A stretch of DNA of 64,000 bases from NCBI RefSeq assembly GCF_049116555.1, contig NZ_JAGDYT010000003.1, forward strand, positions 124,001 through 188,000, given 5' to 3'. The position numbers were made by a program, and so were the translations under genes. Below the pieces are notes generated by a model, which saw only the letters and a list, made by a program, of their open reading frames with translations, made no database searches and was not told where the DNA came from. The stretch comes from Maricaulis maris_C. GTDB lineage: Bacteria; Pseudomonadota; Alphaproteobacteria; Caulobacterales; Maricaulaceae. Positions 25,404-33,634 of this stretch are shown one piece after another; positions within the stretch are counted from its first letter, which is position 1, and each line of letters opens with the position of its first letter.

Positions 25404-25916
25404 CTAATCAATCCCCACGACATCACTCCGCCGCTCCATCTGCACCACATCGCGCCATTGTCCGGCCATCGGCCCATGGCTCATCTTGCCGAGACGACGC
25501 CTCACGCCCAGACGCTCAAACCCGCATTGCGCGTGCAGGCGGATGGAGGCCGTGTTCTCGGTGAAAATGCCGGCCGTGAGCGTCCACAATCCTTCCGCCT
25601 CCGAGGCCACGACCAGGGCCTCGAGCAAAGCGAGGCCAAGCCCCCGCCCCCGTGCGGCTTCCGCGACATAGACCGAGACCTCACCCACCCCGCCATAGAC
25701 GCAGCGCGAGGACACCGGGCTCAGCGCCGCCCAACCGATCACCCCTCCATCGGCGTCCAACGAAACCAGACGGGGTACCGCCAGCTTGCTTTCATCATAG
25801 TGCTGCCAGTCCGGGGCGGTGCTCTCGAACGTGGCATGGCCGGTCGCAATGCCCTCGGCATAGATGGCCAGGACAGCGGGGGCGTCGGCGGCGGTCATGG
25901 GGCGGGGCATTGTCAT
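25404..25916 (-). CDS. GNAT N-acetyltransferase, phosphinothricin acetyltransferase-like
   Basis: A 170-residue GNAT enzyme. It has the pattern of the phosphinothricin/methionine sulfone acetyltransferase group: IYAEGIATGHATFE near the N-terminus, the acetyl-CoA loop ARGRGLGLALL, GIFTENTASIRLH, and the C-terminal GQWRDVVQMERRS. Likely reaction: acetylation of the amino group of an amino-acid analogue. The true substrate is unknown. It is divergent from pyrB across the palindrome/gap region. Confidence 0.8.
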   Translation of the reverse strand: MTMPRPMTAADAPAVLAIYAEGIATGHATFESTAPDWQHYDESKLAVPRLVSLDADGGVIGWAALSPVSSRCVYGGVGEVSVYVAEAARGRGLGLALLEALVVASEAEGLWTLTAGIFTENTASIRLHAQCGFERLGVRRRLGKMSHGPMAGQWRDVVQMERRSDVVGID

Positions 25917-25975
25917 GGTTTGTCTCGATAGACCGCGGGAGCGGAAAGGTCCTTGAAGCGCTTGTCAGCCAACAG

Positions 25976-26036
25976 GCCGGATAGGCCTTGCTTGGTCAAG
26001 NNNNNNNNNNNCTTGACCAAGCAAGGCCTATCCGGC
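25976..26036. repeat. Perfect 25-bp inverted repeat flanking an 11-N sequence gap
   Basis: Bases 25976-26000 and 26012-26036 are exact reverse complements, and only the N run (26001-26011) separates them. A further AGCGCTT/AAGCGCT pair lies outside (25957-25963 and 26048-26054), so a longer imperfect hairpin is possible. It sits in the 271-base divergent region between the acetyltransferase and pyrB. Either a strong hairpin stopped sequencing or the assembly wrongly folded back at a contig end. Confidence 0.8.
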
Positions 26037-26187
26037 GGACTCTCGGCAAGCGCTGAATGGGTTGACTTGCGCCATCGCGCCATTCGCACATCCACCGTGC
26101 GTCAACTCCCTCCCTTGCTCCCGCCCTCAACTCCCCCTATACCGCCGCAAGACGTATCTGTGTGCCCTTGGCGACCCAGGAGACGGG

Positions 26188-27150
26188 ATGAGCCGCGCGG
26201 AATTTTCCTACGACTTCCCCCACCGCCACCTCGTTTCGGTGGCAGACCTCAACCCCGTTGATATCCAGATCATATTCGAGCGCGCCGCGCATTATCTGGC
26301 GGCCAACCGGACGCCGGACAAGCGCAGCGATGCCTTGCGGGGCCTGACGGTTCTCAACCTCTTCTTCGAGGCCTCGACGCGGACCCAGGGCTCGTTCGAA
26401 GTGGCCGGCAAGCGGCTCGGCGCCGATGTGGTCAATTTCGCGGTCGCGAGTTCGTCGGCCTCCAAGGGGGAAAGCCTGTCCGATACGGCGCGAACCCTCG
26501 CGGCCATGAAGCCCGACATCATGGTCGTCCGGCACTCGGCGACTGGCGCCCCGCAATTCTTGGCCGAGCGGACCGGACTGTCGGTGGTCAATGCCGGCGA
26601 CGGCATGCATGAGCACCCGACCCAGGCCCTGCTCGACAGTTTCACCCTGTCACAGCACTGGGGATCGGTAGGCGGCCGCCGCATCCTGATCGTCGGCGAC
26701 ATCCTGCATTCGCGTGTCGCCCGGTCGAATATCGGCCTGCTGAACATTCTCGGCGCCGAGATCCGCCTGTGTGCCCCGCCAACCCTGCTGCCCTCGGATG
26801 TCGACCAGTGGGGCTGTGATGTCTTCCACGATCTCGACGAGGCACTGAAGGGTTGCGACGCGGTCATGGCCCTGCGCCAGCAACGTGAACGCATGTCGGG
26901 CGGTTTCGTACCGTCCGAGCGGGAATTCTTCCACCTGTTCGGCCTGACGCATGAGCGCCTGGAGGTCGCCTCGCCGGACGTGCTGGTGATGCATCCCGGT
27001 CCGATGAATCGCGGCGTCGAAATCCATACCAAGCTGGCCGACGATCCCGACAGGAGCGTGATCCTGGAACAGGTGGAAAGCGGCGTCGCTGTCCGCATGG
27101 CAATCCTCGAACTGATTGGCGCCAATATCCGCAAGGAGGCCTCGGCATGA
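26188..27150 (+). CDS. pyrB: Aspartate carbamoyltransferase catalytic chain
   Basis: A 320-residue enzyme that makes carbamoyl-aspartate in pyrimidine synthesis. Carbamoyl phosphate is bound by STRTQ (63-67, FFEASTRTQGSFE). Other landmarks are HPTQALLD and the loop region ALRQQRERM. I chose ATG 26188 because AGGAGACGGG precedes it; longer upstream readings run into the palindrome region. The stop overlaps the following dihydroorotase-like gene as ATGA, as in pairs where the two proteins assemble into one dodecamer. Confidence 0.93.
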   Translation: MSRAEFSYDFPHRHLVSVADLNPVDIQIIFERAAHYLAANRTPDKRSDALRGLTVLNLFFEASTRTQGSFEVAGKRLGADVVNFAVASSSASKGESLSDTARTLAAMKPDIMVVRHSATGAPQFLAERTGLSVVNAGDGMHEHPTQALLDSFTLSQHWGSVGGRRILIVGDILHSRVARSNIGLLNILGAEIRLCAPPTLLPSDVDQWGCDVFHDLDEALKGCDAVMALRQQRERMSGGFVPSEREFFHLFGLTHERLEVASPDVLVMHPGPMNRGVEIHTKLADDPDRSVILEQVESGVAVRMAILELIGANIRKEASA

Positions 27151-28424
27151 GTACAAGCCTGGCCATCACCAATGCCCGCCTTGTCGACCCGGCCTCCGGT
27201 CATGACGGCCCGGGCGGGGTATTGATCGAGGACGGCGTGATCGCCCAGATGGGCAATGAGCTGGACCTCGATGCCGCGGACGAGGTCATCGACGCCAAAG
27301 GTCGCATCCTCGCGCCTGCCCTCATCGACCTGCGATGTGCCAAGGAACCCGCGCTGACGCCTGATGGCGAAACGATCGACACACTGTGCGCGGCCGCCAT
27401 GAGCGGAGGCTTCGGCACCCTTGTCCTGGCACCCAATGCCCGCTCGCCGCTGGACAAGGCGGATGGTTTTGCCGGCATGTCGCGGGGGCTGGACCAACGC
27501 AGCGTCCGCATCCTGTCCGCCTGTGGCGCGACCCAGGGGCTCGCCGGTGAACAGATGGCCGAGATCGGCCTGATGGTCCGCGGCGGCGCTGTCTATGCCG
27601 GCCAGGGGGATCAACCGATCGCCGACACGCGGCTGATGCGCCGCCTGCTGTCCTACACCAGCCAGTTCGATATATGGCTCGCCTGCCGCCCGGCCGATGC
27701 CGGCCTGTCCCGCGGCAGTGTCGTGATGGAAAGCGACTGGTCGGCCCGCATGGGATTGCCCTCCGAACCGGCCGTGTCCGAACGCATCGCCATCGAGCGC
27801 GACGCCGCGCTGGCGGAACTGTCCGGCGGCAAGCTGATGATCGACCGGCTGTCGACCGCGGCCGGCCTCGACGCCCTGCGCCATGTCCGCAGCCGCGACC
27901 TCGAGATCGCCGCCACGGTCGCGGTTGCCCACCTGACCCTCAATGAAGTGGATGGCGGCGCGCTCGACAGCGCCTTCCGCATGGATCCGCCACTGCGCGG
28001 GGAAGCCGACCGGCTGGCCCTGGTCGAGGCCGTCACGGCCGGCGAGATCGATGCGGTCGTTTCCGATCACCGCCCGACCCCGTTCGACGACAAGGCCGAC
28101 CCGTTTGCCCTGGCGATGGCCGGGACGCTGAGCCTCGAGACCATGCTGGGCGCCATGCTGGGTCTGGTTCACGACGGAGAGCTGGAGCTGATCGATGCGC
28201 TGCGGGTGATGACCAGTGGCCCGGCCGACCTGCTCGGCCTGCCCCAGGGACGTATCGCGGTCGGCGCGCCGGCCGACCTCATTCTCATCGATGGCGACAA
28301 GCCATGGGTCTGCCAGCCCGACGCATTCGCCTCGGCGCGCGGCAATTCAGCCTGGGCCGGCCGCCGTTTCCAGGGACGGGTCTTGCAAACCATCGTCGCC
28401 GGAGACACACTCTACAACCCATAG
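27147..28424 (+). CDS. pyrC: Dihydroorotase-like protein, probably noncatalytic partner of PyrB
   Basis: A 425-residue amidohydrolase of the dihydroorotase type. In active enzymes the first strand ends IDxHxHxR; here it reads ALIDLRCAKEP (58-68), so both metal-binding histidines are gone. The later SDHRPTPFDDK (Asp region) is kept. Noncatalytic dihydroorotases that scaffold aspartate carbamoyltransferase are known, for example in Pseudomonas. The ATGA overlap with pyrB supports that role. A true dihydroorotase should then exist elsewhere in the genome. The symbol marks family only. Confidence 0.8.
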   Translation: MSTSLAITNARLVDPASGHDGPGGVLIEDGVIAQMGNELDLDAADEVIDAKGRILAPALIDLRCAKEPALTPDGETIDTLCAAAMSGGFGTLVLAPNARSPLDKADGFAGMSRGLDQRSVRILSACGATQGLAGEQMAEIGLMVRGGAVYAGQGDQPIADTRLMRRLLSYTSQFDIWLACRPADAGLSRGSVVMESDWSARMGLPSEPAVSERIAIERDAALAELSGGKLMIDRLSTAAGLDALRHVRSRDLEIAATVAVAHLTLNEVDGGALDSAFRMDPPLRGEADRLALVEAVTAGEIDAVVSDHRPTPFDDKADPFALAMAGTLSLETMLGAMLGLVHDGELELIDALRVMTSGPADLLGLPQGRIAVGAPADLILIDGDKPWVCQPDAFASARGNSAWAGRRFQGRVLQTIVAGDTLYNP

Positions 28425-28432
28425 GTGCAAAC

Positions 28433-29155
28433 ATGATGCTCGCAAACCTGATCCAAGACGCGGCCCAGTCCGCCGGGAGCTATGGCCTGGCATGGTCAGA
28501 CGGGCAGACCAGCATGTTGGGTGGCCTCCTGATCGCACTCGCTGCCGCCGGTGGCTACCTCTTCGGTTCCATTCCCTTCGGACTGGTGCTGACGCGCCTG
28601 GCCGGGCTCGGCGATATCCGCGCTATCGGCTCGGGCAATATCGGCGCGACCAATGTCCTGCGCACTGGCCGCAAGGATCTCGCCGCCCTCACCCTCATTC
28701 TCGATGCTGGCAAGGCCGGAATCGCCGCCGCCGTGTTCGGTTACTTCCTCGGGACCACGGCGGGCCTCGTCGCCGGCGCCTTTGCCTTTGCCGGGCATTG
28801 CTTCCCGGTCTGGCTCGGCTTCAAGGGCGGCAAGGGGGTCGCCACCTTTGTCGGTACCATGCTGGTCGTGTTCTGGCCGGTGGGTGTGACCGTGATTGCG
28901 ACCTGGCTGGTCATGGCGGCAATTTTCCGGATTTCCTCCCTGGCGGCGCTCGCCGCTGCGCTGGCAGCGCCCTTTGCTGCCTTCGCCTGGGGTCGCCTCG
29001 ATGTCGCGATCATGGCCGGGGGGCTCACTGTGCTGATCTACTGGCTGCACCGCGCCAATATACAGCGTCTCTTCAAGGGCGAGGAACCGCGCATCGGCGG
29101 CAAGAAGGCCAAGGCCGAGACGCCCACCGAAGATCCGGACACACCCGCGACATGA
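28433..29155 (+). CDS. plsY: Acyl phosphate:glycerol-3-phosphate acyltransferase PlsY
   Basis: About 240 residues. The three PlsY motifs are visible: GSIPFGLVLTRL, DIRAIGSGNIGATNVLRTGRK split over the first loop, and the late GHCFPVWLGFKGGKGVA. About five membrane helices. It transfers the acyl group from acyl phosphate to glycerol-3-phosphate, the first step of phospholipid synthesis. The N-terminus is about 27 residues longer than usual; ATG 28514 would give a typical length. The stop overlaps dprA as ATGA. Confidence 0.9.
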   Translation: MMLANLIQDAAQSAGSYGLAWSDGQTSMLGGLLIALAAAGGYLFGSIPFGLVLTRLAGLGDIRAIGSGNIGATNVLRTGRKDLAALTLILDAGKAGIAAAVFGYFLGTTAGLVAGAFAFAGHCFPVWLGFKGGKGVATFVGTMLVVFWPVGVTVIATWLVMAAIFRISSLAALAAALAAPFAAFAWGRLDVAIMAGGLTVLIYWLHRANIQRLFKGEEPRIGGKKAKAETPTEDPDTPAT

Positions 29156-30315
29156 CAATGACGGGGCCCAGCCACACCGACAGGGTGATGTGGCTGCGCC
29201 TCGCGCGGACCAGAGGCCTGGGCGCAACCGGCTTTGCCCGCGCGATTGCCCATTATGGGTCGGCGGACGCCGCGCTGGACGATCTGCCCCGCCGCGCCCG
29301 CAATGCCGGCCGCCGCGCCCTGGACATTCCGCCTGCTGACCGGATCGAAGCCGAACTCGAACAGATAGAGCGCGTCGGCGCGCGACTGATCACCGGCCTC
29401 GACGACGATTTCCCGGCCCTGCTTGTCGCCATACCCGCACCGCCACCCGCCATCATTGTGCGCGGCGACACCGCCCTGCTCACCCGTCCCGCCTGCGCCA
29501 TGGTCGGAGCGCGCAATGCCTCCGCCGTGGGATTGCGCTTTGCCCGCGAACTGGCCAACGGGCTTGGCCGCGAGGGCCTCGTGATTGTCTCCGGCCTTGC
29601 GCGCGGGATTGATGGCGCCGCCCATGCCGGCGCGATCGAGAGCGGAACGATAGCGGTCCTGGCCGGCGGCATTGATCACATCTACCCGCCGGAACATGCG
29701 GCGCTTCATGAACGCATCGGCGAAACCGGTTTGCTGCTCTCCGAAATGCCGTTGGGCCGGACGCCAACAGCGCGGGACTTCCCACGTCGCAACCGCCTCA
29801 TCTCCGGTCTTGCCCTGGGCAGCCTGGTCGTGGAAGCGGCGCTGCGCTCCGGCTCCCTGATCACCGCCCGCTATGCTGGTGAACAGGGCCGTGAAGTCAT
29901 GGCTGTGCCCGGCTCGCCTCTCGACCCGCGCGCCCGTGGCTCAAACCAGCTCCTGCGCGATGGAGCGCACTTGATTGAGAACGTGGATGATGTCCTCGCC
30001 ATCCTCGCCGATGCGCGCCCACCCATGCCATCCCCCAGGGCGCTGGAAGAAGGCCCTGCACCCGCCAGCGCTGACCTGTTTGAGGCCGGGGACGAGATCG
30101 ATGAAGCAAGTCACCAACCCGAAACAATCCTGGCCCGCACGCCGCTCGATCAGTTGCGAGCCTTGCTCTCCCCGGCACCTGTGTCGGGCGATGAGCTCGC
30201 GCGGGCGGCACAGCTTCCCGTCGGCACGGTGCACGCACTATTGCTGGAAATGGAGATGAGTGGCGAGATCGCCAGCCTGCCAGGCGGGATGGTTCAACGC
30301 CGGCGCCAGAGCTGA
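29152..30315 (+). CDS. dprA: DNA processing protein DprA
   Basis: A 387-residue protein with an N-terminal helical (SAM-like) region and a central Rossmann fold. The fold carries MVGARNASAVG, VSGLARGIDGAAHAGAI, GGIDHIYPPEH and PRRNRLISGLA. A C-terminal winged-helix (DML1-like) domain follows (LLSPAPVSGDELARAAQLP). It loads RecA on incoming single-stranded DNA during natural transformation. The ATG overlaps the plsY stop. The 3' end overlaps the convergent small gene by 22 bases. Confidence 0.92.
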   Translation: MTMTGPSHTDRVMWLRLARTRGLGATGFARAIAHYGSADAALDDLPRRARNAGRRALDIPPADRIEAELEQIERVGARLITGLDDDFPALLVAIPAPPPAIIVRGDTALLTRPACAMVGARNASAVGLRFARELANGLGREGLVIVSGLARGIDGAAHAGAIESGTIAVLAGGIDHIYPPEHAALHERIGETGLLLSEMPLGRTPTARDFPRRNRLISGLALGSLVVEAALRSGSLITARYAGEQGREVMAVPGSPLDPRARGSNQLLRDGAHLIENVDDVLAILADARPPMPSPRALEEGPAPASADLFEAGDEIDEASHQPETILARTPLDQLRALLSPAPVSGDELARAAQLPVGTVHALLLEMEMSGEIASLPGGMVQRRRQS

Positions 30316-30515
30316 TTTAGGCGAACAGCTTCCATCTCGACGTAATTTGCAGCGAGTTCGATCAGGCAGGCGCTTTGGCCATAGCCATGATGGAAGGCAT
30401 CTTCGGACAGGGAGCGCAGCTTGCGAGCCAGATGGTCGGATGCGCCATCCAGGGGCTGCACGCCGGGCAAGGGATGCCCGAACAAGTCATGGCCAGGCTT
30501 TATCCGGCGCGCCAT
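30294..30515 (-). CDS. Small conserved-looking protein of unknown function
   Basis: A 73-residue protein from ATG 30515, which has a strong ribosome binding site (GGGAGGGTGAA). The C-terminal two thirds form an amphipathic, helix-prone sequence (LARKLRSLSEDAFHHGYGQ, IELAANYVEMEAVRLNQLW). No membrane segment, signal or known motif. It overlaps the tail of dprA by 22 bases on the opposite strand. Coding status rests on the ribosome binding site and residue composition. Confidence 0.5.
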   Translation of the reverse strand: MARRIKPGHDLFGHPLPGVQPLDGASDHLARKLRSLSEDAFHHGYGQSACLIELAANYVEMEAVRLNQLWRRR

Positions 30516-30586
30516 TTCACCCTCCCACCTCAATGGAACGGTAAAACAGTCAAAACACAAATACAACCTTGAGTATAATGGATGCG

Positions 30587-31063
30587 CTACTCGCCCAATT
30601 CAGCCAGCAAGCAATCGCGCGCTTCCTGAACCTGGCGCGCCAGCGCAGCTGAGCCCTCACCCGTGTCCGGATGGACTTTCTTCATGAGTCGGCGGTGCGC
30701 GGCCCGAATGGTCTCGACATCGGCATCTTCATCCACACCGAGAATGTCGCGCGCCTCGGCCAGTGTCATGCCGCCTCTCGCCGGAGGTCGGCCGCTTCCA
30801 GCCTGGTCGCCCCTCGGGCCGCCAGGCCGCCGGGTACTGCCTGGCCGTAGCGCCTCGCCCAGCATGCCGAGTCCGAACACGCCGACCGGACCGCCTAGAA
30901 TGACCGCACCGCGCAGACTGATCACAATCCCCGCCAGCAAGGCACCACCGCCCAGGATGATACGGACCATTTTGGCAGCCCTGGCCGTTTTCTGGCGAGC
31001 AAACCACCATGCCGCGCCAAGAAGGGCGAGCAAAGCGAGGGTTCCGAGCACGAACGGGGTCAT
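30587..31063 (-). CDS. Membrane-anchored J-domain protein
   Basis: A 158-residue protein with two or three N-terminal hydrophobic segments, a basic Gly/Pro-rich linker, and a C-terminal J domain. The HPD motif that activates Hsp70 (DnaK) ATPase is visible in LMKKVHPDTGEG. The layout resembles Pam18/Tim14-type membrane DnaJ proteins, so it may recruit DnaK to the inner membrane. Its ATG shares one base with the mipZ stop (TGATG), so it is co-expressed with mipZ. Confidence 0.8.
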   Translation of the reverse strand: MTPFVLGTLALLALLGAAWWFARQKTARAAKMVRIILGGGALLAGIVISLRGAVILGGPVGVFGLGMLGEALRPGSTRRPGGPRGDQAGSGRPPARGGMTLAEARDILGVDEDADVETIRAAHRRLMKKVHPDTGEGSAALARQVQEARDCLLAELGE

Positions 31064-31950
31064 CAGAACGGAATGGTCTCGCCCTGGAGGCCGGGCAGTT
31101 TGAGGATGATCAACAGGTCGCGCAGCTCCTGGCGGGCCGCGACATGGCTCATGGTGAAGGTCACCGTCGAACCGCTCTCGGTCAGATCGAGCAGGGTCAG
31201 TCCCAGCGGGAAGAGTTCGCGGTAGATGACCCGCTCGGCGAAGCCGGGAGCCAGCCGGAAGCCGATCCGCTGGGAAAGCATTTTCAGCCCCTCGCCCACG
31301 CGTCGTTTATTGCGTGCATCAAGCATGGAGATTCGGTTGCGCATGACGACCCAGTCGATCGAGCGTTTCTCAAGCTGGGCCTTGCGCTTTCGGCATTCCC
31401 ACAACATCTCCGAGTAGACACTCGGCTTGCCGACCTCGTAACTTTCCGGATCAATCTCGGCCAGCAAATCGAAATCGACAAAACTGTCATTAACCGGCGT
31501 GATCACGGTATCGGCGCTGGAATGGGCCAGCCGGGAATAGAGCGTATCTGCCCCGGGGGCATCAATAATTATGAAGTCGCAGCTGCTTTTCAGGCGCGAC
31601 AAGGCCTCGGAGAAGCGCTCGGTCTCCTCCTCTTCGACCAAATCGAGATCCCGGTGCGCGCTGGGCGCGAGGACTTCTTCGCTCGGGCGTGGCAGGGAGA
31701 GGCCGTGACGCTCGCACCAGCGCTGACGATTGGCGAGATAGCGCCCGAAGCTGCGTTGGCGCAGATCGAGGTCAATGGCACCAACAGTCTTGCCCATGCG
31801 CAGGAGGGCAACGGCAAGATGCATGGCCACGGTCGACTTGCCGGCACCGCCCTTCTCATTGCCAACCACGAGAATATGCGCCGCGCGAACACCCTCGCGG
31901 ACACGGCCCAGCGGCCTGGTTGGCAAACGAAAACCGGTCTGACTTGTCAT
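31063..31950 (-). CDS. mipZ: Division-site positioning ATPase MipZ
   Basis: A 295-residue ParA-family ATPase. The deviant Walker A is NEKGGAGKST (31-40), followed by the MipZ-typical IDLDLRQRSFGRYLANR and a Walker B in FIIIDAPGADT. In Caulobacter, MipZ forms a bipolar gradient from ParB-parS and keeps FtsZ away from the poles, restricting the division ring to mid-cell. The N-terminus is about 20 residues longer than usual. It heads a two-gene operon with the J-domain protein. Confidence 0.9.
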   Translation of the reverse strand: MTSQTGFRLPTRPLGRVREGVRAAHILVVGNEKGGAGKSTVAMHLAVALLRMGKTVGAIDLDLRQRSFGRYLANRQRWCERHGLSLPRPSEEVLAPSAHRDLDLVEEEETERFSEALSRLKSSCDFIIIDAPGADTLYSRLAHSSADTVITPVNDSFVDFDLLAEIDPESYEVGKPSVYSEMLWECRKRKAQLEKRSIDWVVMRNRISMLDARNKRRVGEGLKMLSQRIGFRLAPGFAERVIYRELFPLGLTLLDLTESGSTVTFTMSHVAARQELRDLLIILKLPGLQGETIPF

Positions 31951-32010
31951 CTTGCCTCAAATCTAGACCACGCTTGAGGCGCGCAAAATCCCCGCGCGCA
32001 GGCAATGATG

Positions 32011-32634
32011 CTATTGCCCTGCAGTCGAGGCCATATCCGCCATGCGCCGCCCGGAGAAGTCAACCGCCGCGCAATAGGCGCCGCTCGCCTGCAATTGCTG
32101 ACAAACGGCGCGCGCCTCGCCGGCGGTGTCGAACGGCCCGGCCTTGAGACGCAGGTACCGGCCCTGGCCGGCTATGTTGGCCTCGCTCAGCCGGGCATCC
32201 AGTGAGCCGAGAATTTCGGGATGGGCCGCCATCAATTCCGTCCAGCCGCGTTGCGCGGTCTCGACGCGGCGATAGGAGGCCAGGTGAACCGCATGTTGCA
32301 GGCTGGGCGCGTCCACCATGTCCGCGGGCGGAGGTGGAAAATCGCCCATTTCGACGGACATTGCCACCGGCAGGTCCGGCGTCTCGCCTGGCGCATTAAG
32401 GCCAACGATCGCATTGGCCAGCGCTTGCAATTCCGGCTCGACACGCTCGAGCGCATCCGGGTCGAAACGCGCCAGATGCGCCAATTCCCGCGACATTGCG
32501 TCAGCAAGCTGGGCAGTGCGAGTCGGCGCGACCGCGACCTGCGGCTCCGCATCCAGGGCCGAGCTGGCCGGGTCAGCGGTGGAGGCGCAGCCCGCGAGGG
32601 CGAAGGCAGCCAGAAAAACGGTCAGTCGTTTCAT
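32011..32634 (-). CDS. SPOR-domain lipoprotein
   Basis: A 207-residue protein with a lipoprotein signal (MKRLTVFLAAFALAGC, Cys16), a helical middle region, and a C-terminal SPOR domain (QHAVHLASYRRVETAQRGW, then RYLRLKAGPF and ARAVCQQLQASGAYC). SPOR domains bind denuded glycan strands at the septum. Two Cys residues near the C-terminus could form a disulfide. It is divergent from panC over an 84-base region. A link with mipZ-driven division is inference from location. Confidence 0.8.
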   Translation of the reverse strand: MKRLTVFLAAFALAGCASTADPASSALDAEPQVAVAPTRTAQLADAMSRELAHLARFDPDALERVEPELQALANAIVGLNAPGETPDLPVAMSVEMGDFPPPPADMVDAPSLQHAVHLASYRRVETAQRGWTELMAAHPEILGSLDARLSEANIAGQGRYLRLKAGPFDTAGEARAVCQQLQASGAYCAAVDFSGRRMADMASTAGQ

Positions 32635-32718
32635 GTCATTACCGTAGACGAAATAGGATTGCTTGCCTGTATCATCGCTTATGATTATCCCCAAGCGACC
32701 CGTTTTGTGGACCCCTGC

Positions 32719-33585
32719 ATGATCACCCAGCAAATCCCCCACGCCGCCACGATATCCGCCCTGCGCACACGCATACGCAGCTGGCGTGACGACCGCCTGA
32801 CTGTGGGGTTTGTCCCGACCATGGGCGCCCTGCATGACGGCCACTTGTCGCTGGTTCGTCTGGCCAAGGCCCAGTGCGACCGCGTGGTGGCGAGTATTTT
32901 CGTCAATCCCAAGCAATTCGCGCCGGGTGAGGATCTCGATGCCTATCCCCGCACACTCATGGACGACGCTGAAAAACTGACCAGTGCCCGGTGTGACCTG
33001 ATCTACCTGCCCACCCCGGACATCATGTATCCTGACGGCTTCTCCGCCACGATTGCCCTGAAGGGCCCGGCTCTGGGGCTCGAAACGGATATACGTCCGC
33101 ATTTCTTTGACGGCGTCGCCACAGTTGTGGCCAAGCTCTTCAATCAGGTCCGCCCTGACATGGCGTTTTTCGGCGAGAAGGATTACCAGCAATTGCTGGT
33201 GATCCGGCAATTGGTGAAGGATCTGGATTTTCCGATCGATATCCTCGCCGGCGCCACCGGTCGCGACCGCGACGGGCTCGCCCTGTCCTCGCGCAATGCC
33301 TATCTCACTGCCGATGAACGCACCCGGGCCGGCCAGCTCAATATCATCCTGAAGAACTTCGCCAGGGCGCTCGAGACCGGCACGGATCGCAAAACCGCGG
33401 AAGCCCAGACGCTCAAGGCTTGCCAGGACGTGTTCGACAGCATCGACTATGTCGAGGCCCGCTGCGCCGACACCCTCGCCGTGCTTGACCCTGGTCCGAT
33501 CACCGGACCAACCCGCATTCTCGCCGCAGTCAGGCTGGGTTCAACTCGCCTGATCGATAACATGGCCGCCAAGCCGCCTTTGTAA
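32719..33585 (+). CDS. panC: Pantothenate synthetase
   Basis: A 288-residue enzyme that joins pantoate and beta-alanine with ATP. Landmarks are VGFVPTMGALHDGHLSLV (HIGH-like), FVNPKQFAPGEDLDAYPR, FFGEKDYQQLLVI and the KMSKS-like LSSRNAYLT. I chose ATG 32719; the ribosome binding site is weak and longer upstream readings are implausible. It gives the last step of vitamin B5 synthesis. No panB or panD lies next to it. Confidence 0.92.
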   Translation: MITQQIPHAATISALRTRIRSWRDDRLTVGFVPTMGALHDGHLSLVRLAKAQCDRVVASIFVNPKQFAPGEDLDAYPRTLMDDAEKLTSARCDLIYLPTPDIMYPDGFSATIALKGPALGLETDIRPHFFDGVATVVAKLFNQVRPDMAFFGEKDYQQLLVIRQLVKDLDFPIDILAGATGRDRDGLALSSRNAYLTADERTRAGQLNIILKNFARALETGTDRKTAEAQTLKACQDVFDSIDYVEARCADTLAVLDPGPITGPTRILAAVRLGSTRLIDNMAAKPPL

Positions 33586-33634
33586 TGCCGGAATACCGGC
33601 TAAGCTGCGCGAGACACTTGTCCGGGAGACCCGC

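Noticed and set aside
25913..26261. Open frames on both strands that run through the N gap
   Set aside because: They exist only because the inverted repeat and N run are translated through; no gene-like sequence.
26292..28172. A 626-codon open frame on the minus strand antisense to pyrB and the dihydroorotase gene
   Set aside because: GC-rich antisense shadow: its codons mirror third-position GC bias of two clear genes, and its residues (His, Arg, Gln, Gly rich) show no domain.
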